The position numbers and the translations under genes were made by a program. The notes beneath the pieces were generated by a model that was not told where the DNA came from, ran no database searches, and saw only the letters and a program-made list of their open reading frames with translations. Source: Rubrobacter aplysinae (GTDB lineage: Bacteria; Actinomycetota; Rubrobacteria; Rubrobacterales; Rubrobacteraceae). Taken from it: a stretch of 52,696 nucleotides of DNA. Below are positions 9,127 through 18,039 of the stretch, piece after piece (within the stretch, counting starts at the first letter, position 1; each line of letters begins with the position of its first letter). The DNA lies in NCBI RefSeq assembly GCF_001029505.1, contig NZ_LEKH01000018.1:1-52696 (forward strand), written 5' to 3'.

Positions 9127-9262
9127 TCGCATCTACTGGACCATCTTATACGGGGCTTTGGATCTGTCGCTCAATTTCAGATTGCATTCAGCTTAATGAG
9201 CCAGTTATTGGGAGCGCGCCGCGCTTGGTGTCTGCGGACCATACTACGATACAGGAGGGTAT

Positions 9263-9544
9263 ATGAGCACGGCAGTACTATCTACGAATCGTCCTCATTT
9301 GCCGCGGCGGGTCCGAATGGAGTGGGACCCAGTGCGGGAACAGCAAGTTCTGCTGGCACCGGAGGAAATCCTTGTCCTGAATCAAACAGGCGCAATCATC
9401 CTGGGCCTGTGCGATGGAGATAGAACGGTAGTAGAGATCGTAGAGGAGCTGCGCGGACAGTATAAGACCGTGGCCGACGATGAGGTGCGGGAGTTCCTCG
9501 CACGACTCGCCGCCAAGCGATGGGTGGAGCTCGGTGATGAATAG
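9263..9544 (+). CDS. pqqD: PqqD, peptide chaperone for PqqA
   Basis: A 93-residue winged-helix protein of the RRE (RiPP recognition element) type. It has the PqqD pattern RVRMEWDPVREQQVLLAPEE, LNQTGAIILGLCDGDRTVVEIVEEL and a final strand RWVELGDE. It binds PqqA and presents it to PqqE. The ATG at 9263 follows CAGGAGGG with good spacing. It overlaps the start of pqqE by 8 bases, which indicates translational coupling with its partner enzyme. Confidence 0.92.
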   Translation: MSTAVLSTNRPHLPRRVRMEWDPVREQQVLLAPEEILVLNQTGAIILGLCDGDRTVVEIVEELRGQYKTVADDEVREFLARLAAKRWVELGDE

Positions 9545-10628
9545 ACCGTATGGCATGCTGGCCGAGCTTACTTACGAATGCCCGCTCCACTGCCCGTACT
9601 GCTCAAACCCGCTCAATCTTGCGGAATACAACGAGGAACTGAGCACGGAAGATTGGCAACGGGTGATGAGCCAGGCTCGGGAGCTCGGAGTTTTGCAGCT
9701 TCACCTGTCGGGTGGCGAGCCTCTCCGGCGCCGCGATCTTGTAGAACTCGTCTCCAGCGCCCGCGACATAGGTCTGTATACCAACCTCATTACGAGCACT
9801 GTGGGCCTATCGCGTGGACGGGCGGAACAGCTAAAGGACGCCGGCCTAGACCACATACAGATCAGCATCCAAGCCGACGAGCAAGGCCTCTCCGACCGTA
9901 TAGCCGGTACTCCTGCCTATGACCGCAAGATCGAGGCGGCCCACATGGTCAAGGAGCTGGATTGGCCGCTCACTTTGAATGTGGTCCTCCACCGCCACAA
10001 CATCGACAGGGTGGGCCACATCCTCGAGTTAGCCGAGGAGTTGGGGGCCGACCAAATTGAGCTTGCCAATACCCAGTACCATGGCTGGGCCATGCGCAAC
10101 CGCGCGGCTCTACTGCCCAGCAGGACGCAGCTCGAGGATGCCGAGGAGATAGTACGCGCCGCACGTCGGCGCCTGAAGGGGAAGATGGAGATCATCTACG
10201 TTATCCCCGATTACTACAGCAAGTACCCCAAACCCTGTATGGGCGGCTGGGGCAAACAGCAGCTAACGGTGACACCAAACGGAAACGCCCTGCCCTGCCC
10301 CGCGGCGCATCAACTCGACCTTCCCCGGGCCAGCGTGCGCGAGCACTCGCTGGAGTGGATCTGGGAGGAGTCGACCATCTTCAATCGCTTCCGGGGCACG
10401 GAGTGGATGCCGGAGCCTTGCCAGAGTTGTGATCGCCGCGAGATAGATTTCGGTGGTTGTCGCTGCCAGGCGTTCCAGCTCACCGGTGACGCCGCACGAA
10501 CCGATCCAGTCTGCCACCTCTCGCCAGACCACGAGATCGTGGCTAAGGCGGTACGAGAGGCCAACGAAGACGCCCAGCCAGACGAAGCAGAGCTCATCCA
10601 CCGTGCGAATGCTGCCCGGCGGGCGTAA
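9537..10628 (+). CDS. pqqE: PqqE, radical SAM enzyme cross-linking PqqA
   Basis: The 363-residue protein has the radical SAM cluster motif CPLHCPYC at Cys15, Cys19 and Cys22, followed by LHLSGGEPLRRRDL for SAM binding. The C-terminal SPASM domain has Cys residues in CMGGWGKQQLTVTPNGNALPC, CQSC and GGCRCQ for the auxiliary iron-sulfur clusters. It forms the carbon-carbon bond between Glu16 and Tyr20 of PqqA. I chose ATG 9537 because it overlaps the pqqD end and gives the family length; a longer open frame upstream runs inside pqqD. Confidence 0.93.
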   Translation: MNRPYGMLAELTYECPLHCPYCSNPLNLAEYNEELSTEDWQRVMSQARELGVLQLHLSGGEPLRRRDLVELVSSARDIGLYTNLITSTVGLSRGRAEQLKDAGLDHIQISIQADEQGLSDRIAGTPAYDRKIEAAHMVKELDWPLTLNVVLHRHNIDRVGHILELAEELGADQIELANTQYHGWAMRNRAALLPSRTQLEDAEEIVRAARRRLKGKMEIIYVIPDYYSKYPKPCMGGWGKQQLTVTPNGNALPCPAAHQLDLPRASVREHSLEWIWEESTIFNRFRGTEWMPEPCQSCDRREIDFGGCRCQAFQLTGDAARTDPVCHLSPDHEIVAKAVREANEDAQPDEAELIHRANAARRA

Positions 10629-11010
10629 GGATTAGTGCGGCTTGGTCTGCGACTTGGGGGAATCGGACCCGCGCGTGTACGGTAGTTGGTGGGCGGCTAT
10701 CCGTCCACTGTGAGTTACTGTGCTCGAAAGCGCAATCGTTCGTGCAAGTAGAGCAAGCAGTCTCCGTGACGAGCGTGACGAGCGTGACGAGCTACAGCGG
10801 CGATCCCATGCTGTACTCTCACTAGCTCGCAAGGCAAGTCTCTCGTTCCCGGCTCCGCCTCTGGTGGCTGACGTTGTAGACAAGCTTCCCGACCGTCTTG
10901 CGATGAGTTCGTTCGCCGACAAGGTCCACCGTTGAGTTCAGGATTTTTCTCGGTGGCCCGCTAACGATAGGGACGATACTCCAGCATCATCTAGCAGCTT
11001 CACTCCAGAT
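10629..11010. other. intergenic region with a short tandem repeat
   Basis: No gene is supported between the pqqE stop and the hairpin at 11011. The 9-mer cgtgacgag is repeated three times without interruption at 10765-10791. Open frames on either strand lack ribosome sites and family resemblance. Confidence 0.45.
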
Positions 11011-11052
11011 AACTTGGCCCTTGACCAAATCTGCCTGGTCAAGGGCCAAGTT
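11011..11052 (-). terminator. perfect 17-bp inverted repeat, probable terminator
   Basis: The left arm aacttggcccttgacca (11011-11027) is the exact complement of 11036-11052, with an 8-base loop. It lies 28 bases beyond the stop of the minus-strand membrane protein gene at 11080. No T-run follows on that strand, so termination may need a factor. Confidence 0.55.
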
Positions 11053-11079
11053 ACCGTCAAGATACTTTGATCTAGCCGA

Positions 11080-11634
11080 TTACTCTATAGTCTCCATCAT
11101 TATCAAGACTACAGAAAAGACAATCAGACCGACTCCAGAGGTCGCAGCGGCGACTGCGCGCCTCTGCATCGCCGGGATCACGCGCAGGAGGGCGACACCT
11201 ACGACAAGGCCGGTGAGAGCGAGTAGCGCGCTTGACCACGCTTGCTCACCGAAGGCTTGTTGCATAAGCGAACCCCCCGCCGGGTTACCGACCAGACCAA
11301 AGCTGAAGTTGTCGAGAGCCAGAATAATCGGCAGCACCCATACCGGCCATCCCACAGAAGCTGCTCCTGCTTGACGCGCCGTGAAACCAAGAAAAGCCAT
11401 GCCAATCAAATAGATACCCAGGATAGCCGGGAGCCCGATCTCCAGGATTTCGCCCATCTCGCCCGACATCATCAAAGGCGTAGCCGCCCCGAGCCCTACT
11501 CCTATAAGGAATCCGATGGCGTCGGCAAGGCCGAAAAACGCGGCGAGCAGCAGACGGTGCGACCATTTGCTTAGAAGCGGGCTGACTACTATGCAAGCGA
11601 TCAGGCTGTCAAGACCTAAAAGCAGGAACCCCAT
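11080..11634 (-). CDS. six-helix membrane protein, MntP-like topology
   Basis: The 184-residue protein is almost wholly hydrophobic with about six membrane helices arranged as two similar halves. Each half opens with an acidic residue inside the membrane (GLDSLIACIV near the start, ILALDNFSFGL near the middle). This resembles MntP manganese exporters and related LysE-like transporters, but I cannot place it firmly. The ATG at 11634 follows AAGGAGGAAAGGGAG, a very strong site. It stands alone with a hairpin terminator downstream. Export of a metal ion is a reasonable guess only. Confidence 0.65.
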   Translation of the reverse strand: MGFLLLGLDSLIACIVVSPLLSKWSHRLLLAAFFGLADAIGFLIGVGLGAATPLMMSGEMGEILEIGLPAILGIYLIGMAFLGFTARQAGAASVGWPVWVLPIILALDNFSFGLVGNPAGGSLMQQAFGEQAWSSALLALTGLVVGVALLRVIPAMQRRAVAAATSGVGLIVFSVVLIMMETIE

Positions 11635-12043
11635 ATCAATACTCTCCCTTTCCTCCTTGTAACCTTGCAGGTACCCCTAACACCCGCATAACATACTCCA
11701 TGTTAGCTGCAGTAATAGTAGCAACTTATCAGATGCTAGTCAACAAACATGTAGCCTTTACAAGAATTTTCCTATCTCTACCGAGCCGTCGTACGCGAGA
11801 ATTATAAAGGCTGTCTGAAGCAGTAATCTGGTTACATGGGACTTAGTGTACAAATCGCCTACTAAGCTATGAATTTCGTCGTGCTCGGGAGTGTTCTGGG
11901 TGGATCGTAAAGGCGTGCCGGGAACACTTCAAGGCGTTTGCAGCTGCCGTCTATGAGGGCGCCGACCACGGATCGGCTGATTAGTTGTGAGAGCTCCAGC
12001 CGTCGACGGAGAATGGCGCTGCCTCGCGTTCTCGGGGGACGGG
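11635..12043. other. intergenic region upstream of the membrane protein and YkvA genes
   Basis: This is a divergent promoter region. The left half is AT-richer and probably holds the promoter of the membrane protein gene. On the plus strand, 11880-11984 reads a short protein-like tail (KACREHFKAFAAAVYEG) without a start, perhaps the remnant of a lost gene. I recognise no operator. Confidence 0.4.
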
Positions 12044-12441
12044 GTGCGAGTAACCTTAGAAGAGTGGAGGCGTCGGGCCGAGCGCTTGAAGGCCGAGGCC
12101 TACGCCGTGTATCTGGCTTACGAGGACCCTCGGATGGCACTCTACGCCAAGCTGTTTGCCACCCTCTTGGTTGCCTATGCTTTCAGCCCCTTAGATCTGA
12201 TCCCGGACTTCATCCCGATCCTCGGCTACCTGGATAACCTCCTCCTGACCTCTCTGGGCGTGGCCCTCGCGATGCGAATGATCCCCCAAAGAGGTCCTCT
12301 TATTCGGCAGTCGGAATAGGGCGCGGGAGATGGTGGAGAGGGGTGAGGCCCGTGAGCTGGCCTGCCACCGTCATCGTTATCCTCTGGTTGACCCTGGCTA
12401 TACTCTCCATCTACGCGGTGGTGAGGATAGTCCTGAGTTGA
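12044..12441 (+). pseudogene. YkvA/DUF1232-family membrane protein broken by two frameshifts
   Basis: The first frame (GTG 12044 after GGGGGA) gives a helix and the DUF1232 core YAFSPLDLIPDFIPILGYLD, and stops at 12319. The next frame over, starting at about 12284, reads KEVLLFGSRNRAREMVERGEA, and a third frame from 12352 reads VSWPATVIVILWLTLAILSIY and ends at 12441. These pieces join into one typical protein with its final membrane helix. Each shift is explained by one extra C, in CCCCC near 12283 and in CCC near 12349. It is therefore a frameshifted gene or carries sequencing errors. The family's function is unknown. Confidence 0.65.
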
Positions 12442-12460
12442 GTAATTCCGGAGACACCTT

Positions 12461-13486
12461 CTATTCACCCCAGGTCTTACGCAGGACGCGGACCCAATTC
12501 TTGTGGGCGAGCTTTCGGAGTGCCTGGGCATTGTAGCCCCGGTCTCTGAGCGCCGACACGAACCTCGGTAGCCCTGATACATCGCCTATCTCTTGTGACA
12601 CTGGAACCCCATCGAAGTCAGAACCGAAGCCGACCCTGCCGATACCGACTCGCCCTACCAGGTAGTCGATCTGCCGCACCATTACCTTCAGAGAGGTGTC
12701 CTTATCGCTGACCCCGTCCTCGCGGAGGTTGTGGGGGGCGAAATTGAGGCCCACCATTCCGTCCGAGGCGGCTATGGCGTCGAGCTGCGGGTCCGTGAGG
12801 TTCCGGGTGGCGGCGCAGATGGTGTATGCGTTGGAGTGGGTCGCCACGAGCGGGGCATCCGAGAGCGCCGCCACATCCCAGAAGCCTCGTTCGTTCAGAT
12901 GCGACACATCTAGCATGATGCCGAGGTCGTTGCAGGCGCGAACCAACTCCTTACCGGCTTCGGTTAGGCCCGGACCTGTATCCGCCGAGCGCTGAAACTG
13001 CCAGGCGACACCCTCGGCAAAGGCGTTCGGACGGCTCCAGACGAGGCCCAGCGAACGCAGCCCTGCTCGGTAGAGCACGTGCAGCGCATCGAGGTCGGTG
13101 TCGATCGCATCCGCACCCTCTAGGTGGAGTACCGCCGGCATCACTTCTTCATCCAGGCACCGCTGAAGGTCAGCGGCAGTGTGGACGATCTTGAACTGCC
13201 CGTCCGAGCGATCTTCGATCTTGAACAGCATGGCGGCAGCAGCCATCGAGTAGCGCAGCGCGTACGCAGGATCTAGCGCGGATTCGGAATTCTGACCTCT
13301 TGGTGAGGGCACCCAGACCGCGAAGAAGCCGCCCCCAAAGCCGCCCTCCCGTGCCCGGGGCAGATCCAGGTGGCCCCGCTCACCGCGCTCGAAAAATGCA
13401 CTAGGTCCGCCCCCATCCGGCTCAATGAGCCTTTCAAGCACATCGTTGTGTCCATCGAACACGATCGGAAATACATCTCGACTCAT
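12461..13486 (-). CDS. membrane dipeptidase family (M19) zinc peptidase
   Basis: The 341-residue protein has the M19 layout: FDGHNDVLERL near the start (His and Asp bind zinc), LHLEGADAID (bridging Glu), VATHSNA (His) and GFGSDFDGVP near the end. Such enzymes cleave dipeptides and some beta-lactams. No signal peptide is visible, so it is probably cytoplasmic. The ATG at 13486 follows AAGGGAGA with good spacing; the longer open frame upstream overlaps the next gene's coding region and is not used. It is downstream of the TPR-methyltransferase gene on the same strand, 77 bases apart. Confidence 0.88.
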   Translation of the reverse strand: MSRDVFPIVFDGHNDVLERLIEPDGGGPSAFFERGERGHLDLPRAREGGFGGGFFAVWVPSPRGQNSESALDPAYALRYSMAAAAMLFKIEDRSDGQFKIVHTAADLQRCLDEEVMPAVLHLEGADAIDTDLDALHVLYRAGLRSLGLVWSRPNAFAEGVAWQFQRSADTGPGLTEAGKELVRACNDLGIMLDVSHLNERGFWDVAALSDAPLVATHSNAYTICAATRNLTDPQLDAIAASDGMVGLNFAPHNLREDGVSDKDTSLKVMVRQIDYLVGRVGIGRVGFGSDFDGVPVSQEIGDVSGLPRFVSALRDRGYNAQALRKLAHKNWVRVLRKTWGE

Positions 13487-13563
13487 ACGAGAATCTCCCT
13501 TCTTGACGATACACTCTACCGCTAACTCGTGGCGGTGTGCATGACGCGAAACATCTGAAACGC

Positions 13564-14841
13564 CTACCTCTCGGCTCTCCTGCCGAGCAGGTGGATCCAG
13601 CGGGCCACACCCCTGTAGGGGTCCTTTCGTCCCGCTGCCCATTCGAGCTCCAGGGCATCCTCCAGCACATCGGGGACTGCGGGAGTGTCGCCGAGGTGTT
13701 CCGTGAAGCTCCTTACCCCGTGCCAAGCTATAACCTCGGCACCGGCGGACTCAAGGATATCCCGGAGCCCAGCTACCGTGTCGGCTCGCGTAAGTGTTCC
13801 AAAGGGTCCTTCGTCCCAATTCGCTTCCAAAGAGCCTAGTGCTTTCCGGTAGTGGCCCTGGAGGGCCGGGCGCATGGCAAGCGCATCGGCATTCTTTGCC
13901 AGCACCGAGATCAAGCTGCCGGGCCGGACGAGTCTGACCAGAGCTCGCACGAGCGGCCCCGGGTCTTCGACGGAGGGTAAGACCCCGTGACAGGTAGTCG
14001 CATCGAAGATCGTCTCGCCGAGCAGGCCCGGCGCTTCCTCACCACGACCCTGCACCAGCCGCACGCGGCTACCGGTCGCTGCATCTTCCCTCTCAAGCGC
14101 CTGTCGCGCCCGGGCAAGCGCCTCTTCAGAGGGGTCCAGGATTGTCACCTCGTAACCCTTCTTAGCCAACGGGATGGCGACACGCCCGGCCCCGCCGCCC
14201 ACGTCTACAATAGCGGCCGGCGGCGGTGGCAGGTGCTGGATCAGGTCTCGAACGAGGATCCCGCGTCGTATCGCGCCTCGCAGGGTCTCGTGGTGCGCCA
14301 CGGCTCCCCGTGCGGAAAACCCGGACGGGCCTTTCACTAACGCGTCAGCCGCGAGGTCAGGGGATTCTTCGTGCATATCATCCGCGTAGTGGTTTATGGG
14401 TCGCTGGTAACGGACGATCCAGGCATCAGAGGAGAACTCCGTAAGACACCGCAGCAGGGTTGCCGTCGCCTCACGGTACTCTCCGAGATCGTGGAGACTC
14501 ATAGCCAGAAACGCTCGCAAAGCCTGGTTCTCCGGGAATCGCGCCAGGCCGCGTTTCAGAACCTCTGCTGCCTTCGCCGGCTCGCCCACGGTGCGGTACG
14601 AGCTGCCGAGGTCGAGGGCAGCCTCCTCCGTTTCCTTATCCGATAGACCGCCCGCGATCGCTTGCTCGTACCTGGGAATGGCTTCTCGCTCGTGGCCCAG
14701 ACTACCGAGGATACGGGCGTAAGAGAGGCTGGCCGCCGCGTCGCCGGGATCGTCCTCTAGCACGCTGCGCAGTATCTCTGACGCCTTACCTTGCCTACCT
14801 TCCCGTGCCAGGTGGTCTGCTTCGTTTATCCGGTCTCCCAT
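13564..14841 (-). CDS. TPR-repeat / class I SAM methyltransferase fusion
   Basis: Residues about 1-135 form three to four tetratricopeptide-type helical pairs (SYARILGSLGHEREAIPRYEQ, SYRTVGEPAKAAEVLKRGLARFP). Residues about 205-320 form a Rossmann methyltransferase with motif I IVDVGGGAGRVAIPLA at 211-226 and an acidic strand end ILDPSEEALARARQ. A linker (residues 140-200) separates them. The ATG at 14841 is five bases after GAGGAG; a GTG at 14847 is a second choice. The substrate is unknown, and the TPR part may recruit a partner protein. It probably shares a message with the dipeptidase. Confidence 0.75.
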   Translation of the reverse strand: MGDRINEADHLAREGRQGKASEILRSVLEDDPGDAAASLSYARILGSLGHEREAIPRYEQAIAGGLSDKETEEAALDLGSSYRTVGEPAKAAEVLKRGLARFPENQALRAFLAMSLHDLGEYREATATLLRCLTEFSSDAWIVRYQRPINHYADDMHEESPDLAADALVKGPSGFSARGAVAHHETLRGAIRRGILVRDLIQHLPPPPAAIVDVGGGAGRVAIPLAKKGYEVTILDPSEEALARARQALEREDAATGSRVRLVQGRGEEAPGLLGETIFDATTCHGVLPSVEDPGPLVRALVRLVRPGSLISVLAKNADALAMRPALQGHYRKALGSLEANWDEGPFGTLTRADTVAGLRDILESAGAEVIAWHGVRSFTEHLGDTPAVPDVLEDALELEWAAGRKDPYRGVARWIHLLGRRAER

Positions 14842-14930
14842 GCACACTCCTCAAGATGCGACTTTCGATATTATGTAACAAGATGGGTTGGAAAGAGTGC
14901 GCGTAAGCGCTTTTGGGGAGGGGAGTACAG

Positions 14931-15506
14931 ATGTTGACCGAAGAACCACGTGTGGCCGGACAGAGGATTCTGGGCTTTGCCGGCAGCCTGCGCTCCGGCT
15001 CTTACAATCGCGCGCTTTTGAGAGCAGCGGCCGAAGAGGCTCCGGAAGGAATGTCCATAGAGACCTTCGACCTCGCAGATATCCCACTCTACAATCAGGA
15101 CGTAGAGGACCAGGGCGACCCCGAGCCGGTAGCGGAGTTCAAGGAGGCTATAAGTCGCTGCGATGGGGTTTTAATCTCCACCCCTGAATACCAGCACGGC
15201 ATGAGCGGTGTGTTGAAGAACGCGCTGGACTGGGCTTCCAGGCCGGCGGGTAGGTCAGTGATGAAGGGCAAGCCGGTCGCGATAATGGGAGCGAGCCCCA
15301 GCCCCATTGGTACCGCCCGCTCCCACCTCCAGCTCCGGCACACCCTCAACTACCTGCAGGCCGACATGGTCTTCCGTCCCGAGGTGCTGGTCGCCCAGGC
15401 CCGGGAGAGATTTGACGAAGAGGGACGATTTACCGACGAGACCGGCCGGAGGTCCATGGCCGAGTTGCTGGAGGCGCTAGCCAAGAAGGTTGCAGTCAGA
15501 AACTAG
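14931..15506 (+). CDS. NAD(P)H-dependent FMN reductase (SsuE/ChrR family)
   Basis: The 191-residue flavodoxin-fold protein has the FMN-phosphate loop GFAGSLRSGSYNRALLRAA near the start, PEYQHGMSGVLKNALDWASR in the middle (the family's PEYN-type motif) and MGASPSPIGTARSHLQLRHTL. Such enzymes reduce FMN or quinones with NAD(P)H in the cytoplasm. The ATG at 14931 follows GGGGAGGGGA. It is 56 bases upstream of the FAD-dependent oxidoreductase and may be co-transcribed; reduced flavin or redox protection could link the two. Confidence 0.87.
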   Translation: MLTEEPRVAGQRILGFAGSLRSGSYNRALLRAAAEEAPEGMSIETFDLADIPLYNQDVEDQGDPEPVAEFKEAISRCDGVLISTPEYQHGMSGVLKNALDWASRPAGRSVMKGKPVAIMGASPSPIGTARSHLQLRHTLNYLQADMVFRPEVLVAQARERFDEEGRFTDETGRRSMAELLEALAKKVAVRN

Positions 15507-15562
15507 CAGATCACTGCGCGGCGGGGCTAAAAGCCTCCGCCATTAGATGAAAGGAGGAGATC

Positions 15563-16987
15563 GTGCCAGACTACGATATGGTGGTCATCGGTAGCGGTTT
15601 TGCAGGCTCGACAGCTACGCTGAGCTTCTTGGAGACGACGGAAAAGGCCGGCCAAGCTGGCCGTGTAGCGTTGATTGAGGCGGGGAAGAGAGGCGTGTGG
15701 CCGGGAGCTTCGCGCTGGGCGAGGCCTTTTCTGCGACTCAATCGCGACAACAAGCTCTTGCGCGACCGGGTTGTCGGCGTAGAGCATGATCGTCGGAGCA
15801 TGTCGGATCTCGACTACTGGCGCAAACTCGAGGATGAGGTGCCGAGCACGGTCAAGTTCATGGAGGACCACGGCGTCAAGCTGGACCATCACGACGAGGA
15901 GAACGCCGCCATGGACTTCGAGGAGCAGCACTTCGTCTTTCTGAGAAGTGGCGGCAAGGAAATTATAGATTTTTACCTGGAGCACATCGCGAAGTATGAG
16001 ACCGTCGACGTACTCTGGGAGCACGAGGCGATAGAGTTGACCGTCGACGACGAGGGGCGAGTGGGCGGCATCGTAGTGCGTAAGCCCGACGGTCAACAGC
16101 GCACCATCACAGCCCATACGGTTATCCTGGCTTGTGGAGGCTTCGGGGGGAATCCGGAGATGCTCCGTGAACATACCGGCCAGGATACAGAGGACCTTCC
16201 GACTATCGCCCCCGGTATACGCTACAACCGTGGCGCCGGCATCCGTATGGCGATGGATGCCGGGGCTGGCACGGCCGGGCAGTTCGACATGTTCCACGCC
16301 GAGCTCGTTGATACGCGGGCGAGAGCGTACCACGCGGTCATCTGGGGCTTGAACTACGGGATCGTGGTCAATGAGAACTGCGAACGTTTCCACGACGAGG
16401 GCGAGGACTACCTCTTCGCCACCTCCGAATTGATTGCCTATGACACCTGGCGTCATCAGAACCAGAAGTCGTACTTCATCACCGACAAGACCGTGATGGA
16501 TCGTTTCGAGGGTAGCTGGGTCTACGAGAGAACCGACAAACCGCCGGAACAGTCCGACACGATCTCCGGTCTGGCCGAGAAGCTCGGCCTCGACCCGGCG
16601 AAGCTCGAGGCGACAGTAAGTGAGTTCAACGCGGCCTGCGGCCCCGGCGACTGGAACCCGGTCAAGATGGACGGAAAAAAGACCTCGGGGATCACGCCGC
16701 CGAAATCGAACTGGGCAAATCCTATCGTTGAAGCGCCCTTCTTCGGGTTCCCGATGACGGCGCACTTCATGTTCAACTTCGGCGGGCTGAAGGCTGACAT
16801 GGACGGGCGTGCGCTAAACGCAAACGAGGAGCCGATCCCCGGTCTCTACGCCGCAGGCGAGATCACAGGGCTTTTCCACCACAAGCAGCCACCGGCAACG
16901 TCGGTGCTGCGGGCGAATACCTTCGGACGCATCATCGGCGCAAACATCGCCAGGTCACTCCCGGAGACGGCCGCGGCACATAGGTAA
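15563..16987 (+). CDS. FAD-dependent oxidoreductase, TcuA/fumarate-reductase-like
   Basis: This 474-residue flavoprotein begins with the Rossmann motif YDMVVIGSGFAGSTATL and ends with the second FAD motif GLYAAGEITGLFHHKQPPATSVLRANTFGRIIG. The middle capping domain (LACGGFGGN, NRGAGIRMAMDAGAG) is that of the fumarate reductase/succinate dehydrogenase flavoprotein family. It most resembles tricarballylate dehydrogenase TcuA, but the substrate is not provable from sequence. GTG 15563 follows AAAGGAGGAGATC. No signal peptide is present, so it is cytoplasmic. The upstream FMN reductase is its likely operon partner. Confidence 0.8.
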   Translation: MPDYDMVVIGSGFAGSTATLSFLETTEKAGQAGRVALIEAGKRGVWPGASRWARPFLRLNRDNKLLRDRVVGVEHDRRSMSDLDYWRKLEDEVPSTVKFMEDHGVKLDHHDEENAAMDFEEQHFVFLRSGGKEIIDFYLEHIAKYETVDVLWEHEAIELTVDDEGRVGGIVVRKPDGQQRTITAHTVILACGGFGGNPEMLREHTGQDTEDLPTIAPGIRYNRGAGIRMAMDAGAGTAGQFDMFHAELVDTRARAYHAVIWGLNYGIVVNENCERFHDEGEDYLFATSELIAYDTWRHQNQKSYFITDKTVMDRFEGSWVYERTDKPPEQSDTISGLAEKLGLDPAKLEATVSEFNAACGPGDWNPVKMDGKKTSGITPPKSNWANPIVEAPFFGFPMTAHFMFNFGGLKADMDGRALNANEEPIPGLYAAGEITGLFHHKQPPATSVLRANTFGRIIGANIARSLPETAAAHR

Positions 16988-17019
16988 GATCCGTTTAGCT
17001 AACCCGATGTGCAGGTTTT

Positions 17020-17390
17020 TTAGTCAAGGAGCCGAGTCAGTTGCAAAGGACTGTGCCCACTCTGTTCGCCTAGAAAGAACGCCAGTGTATGGATCAAGAC
17101 CTTCCTGAGCAGTCTGCTCGCCAGATGCCAGAGGTCTCGCGCCCACAAATGCTGTATCGTATAGCGCTCGGTGAGTTGCCCAAAGACGGTGTCTATATGG
17201 TAGCGGAGTTCGCTCAAGAAGGCACTACTACGAGAATTGGGGTCTTTGGACCTGCTCGCGTATGGAGCAGCAAACTCAAGGCCTCCTTCTTGCAGCTCTC
17301 GGACCGTGCGCGGCGAATGGTAGTTGCGGTCTCCAACGACGATGCCTGGTAGAGGAGTCGGTAGAGATCTTGCACCAGCACTTGTAGCTT
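17020..17390 (-). mobile_element. IS982-like transposase remnant with one terminal end
   Basis: The minus strand reads continuously VVGDRNYHSPRTVRELQEG, LRYHIDTVFGQLTERY, WARDLWHLASRLLRKVLIHTLAFFL and ends LTRLLD. This is the C-terminal third of an IS982-type DDE transposase, including the conserved final Glu/Asp region before VFGQLTERY. An in-frame stop codon appears near 17375 and nothing homologous is seen further upstream, so the element is cut off. The outer end ACCCGATGTGCAGG lies at about 16999-17013. The same end occurs near 1.1 kb. Confidence 0.75.
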
Positions 17391-17625
17391 ACGTATCTTT
17401 CAGACAACGTCCAGAGCACCCACGCGTAAAGAACGTCTGTATATACGGCAGATCCAGTTAGACGATATTCAGACAGGATAATCTATATTATCTGGCATGA
17501 TGGGTGGTGCAAATTTAGCCTAGATATAGGGCTTTGCGCCTGTAGAGGACGTTGGAGTGATTATCTGGCACGGCCCGAGGCCATTCTAGCTACCGGGACC
17601 GACTGCCATGGCACAGGCGGGCCGT
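17391..17625. other. intergenic region, no gene recognised
   Basis: An AT-richer gap between the IS relic and the toxin gene's stop. I see no coding frame or strong hairpin here; it may contain further unrecognisable IS sequence. Confidence 0.4.
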
Positions 17626-18039
17626 TCACTCTCGTATCAGGCGCACCTCTACATCGAGATCGAGCTCGGCCCAGACCCGGTCCGCCGTGTACGCCGGTAG
17701 CCCGAGCTTCGCTGCCAAAGCCAGGCACGCGCAGTCTCCCAGCGAAAGGCCATGCTCGCGGTTGGCCAGACGCAGCACACCTGTGGCGTAGGCGAACTCC
17801 TCGTCTACAGAATGCACCTCAAGCGCAAGACCCTCCAGAGCCTCGCGTGTTTCGGCCTCCGGCATCCCGCGCTCGGCGAGCTTACCCACCACCTCGGCGA
17901 GGTTCATCGACCCGATAATCGCTCCCGATAGTAGGGGAGCCACGACCTCCTGACCGGGCTCACCGTCAAGCAAAGCAAGGAGGGCTGAAGCGTCTAGTAC
18001 CACGCCCCGGCCAGCGTCGGGCCTTCCAGCCTTGCTCAC
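17626..18039 (-). CDS. vapC: PIN-domain toxin, VapC family
   Basis: The 137-residue protein has the PIN-domain acidic set: GVVLDASALLALLDGEPG near the start, MNLAEVVGKLAERG in the middle and GLSLGDCACLALAAKLGLPAYTADRVW near the end. VapC toxins are magnesium-dependent RNases that cut tRNA or rRNA. The GTG start at 18039 overlaps the antitoxin stop by four bases (GTGA), with GGAG in front, so it is translationally coupled. A GTG at 18003 would give a shorter form that begins right at the PIN fold. Confidence 0.87.
   Translation of the reverse strand: MSKAGRPDAGRGVVLDASALLALLDGEPGQEVVAPLLSGAIIGSMNLAEVVGKLAERGMPEAETREALEGLALEVHSVDEEFAYATGVLRLANREHGLSLGDCACLALAAKLGLPAYTADRVWAELDLDVEVRLIRE

Noticed and set aside
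10765-10791. Three tandem copies of cgtgacgag, considered as a CRISPR or regulatory iteron
   Set aside because: The units are only 9 bases with no spacers, too short and isolated for either reading.
10632-10935. Open frames on both strands after pqqE
   Set aside because: They are built around a short tandem repeat and Ser/Arg runs, with no ribosome site and no recognisable domain.
11880-11984. Protein-like tail KACREHFKAFAAAVYEG on the plus strand
   Set aside because: It has no start or matching upstream part, and I cannot link it to a family; mentioned only as a possible remnant.
15527-16765. A 412-residue open frame antisense to the FAD-dependent oxidoreductase gene
   Set aside because: Composition follows from the opposite coding strand; no motif, no ribosome site.
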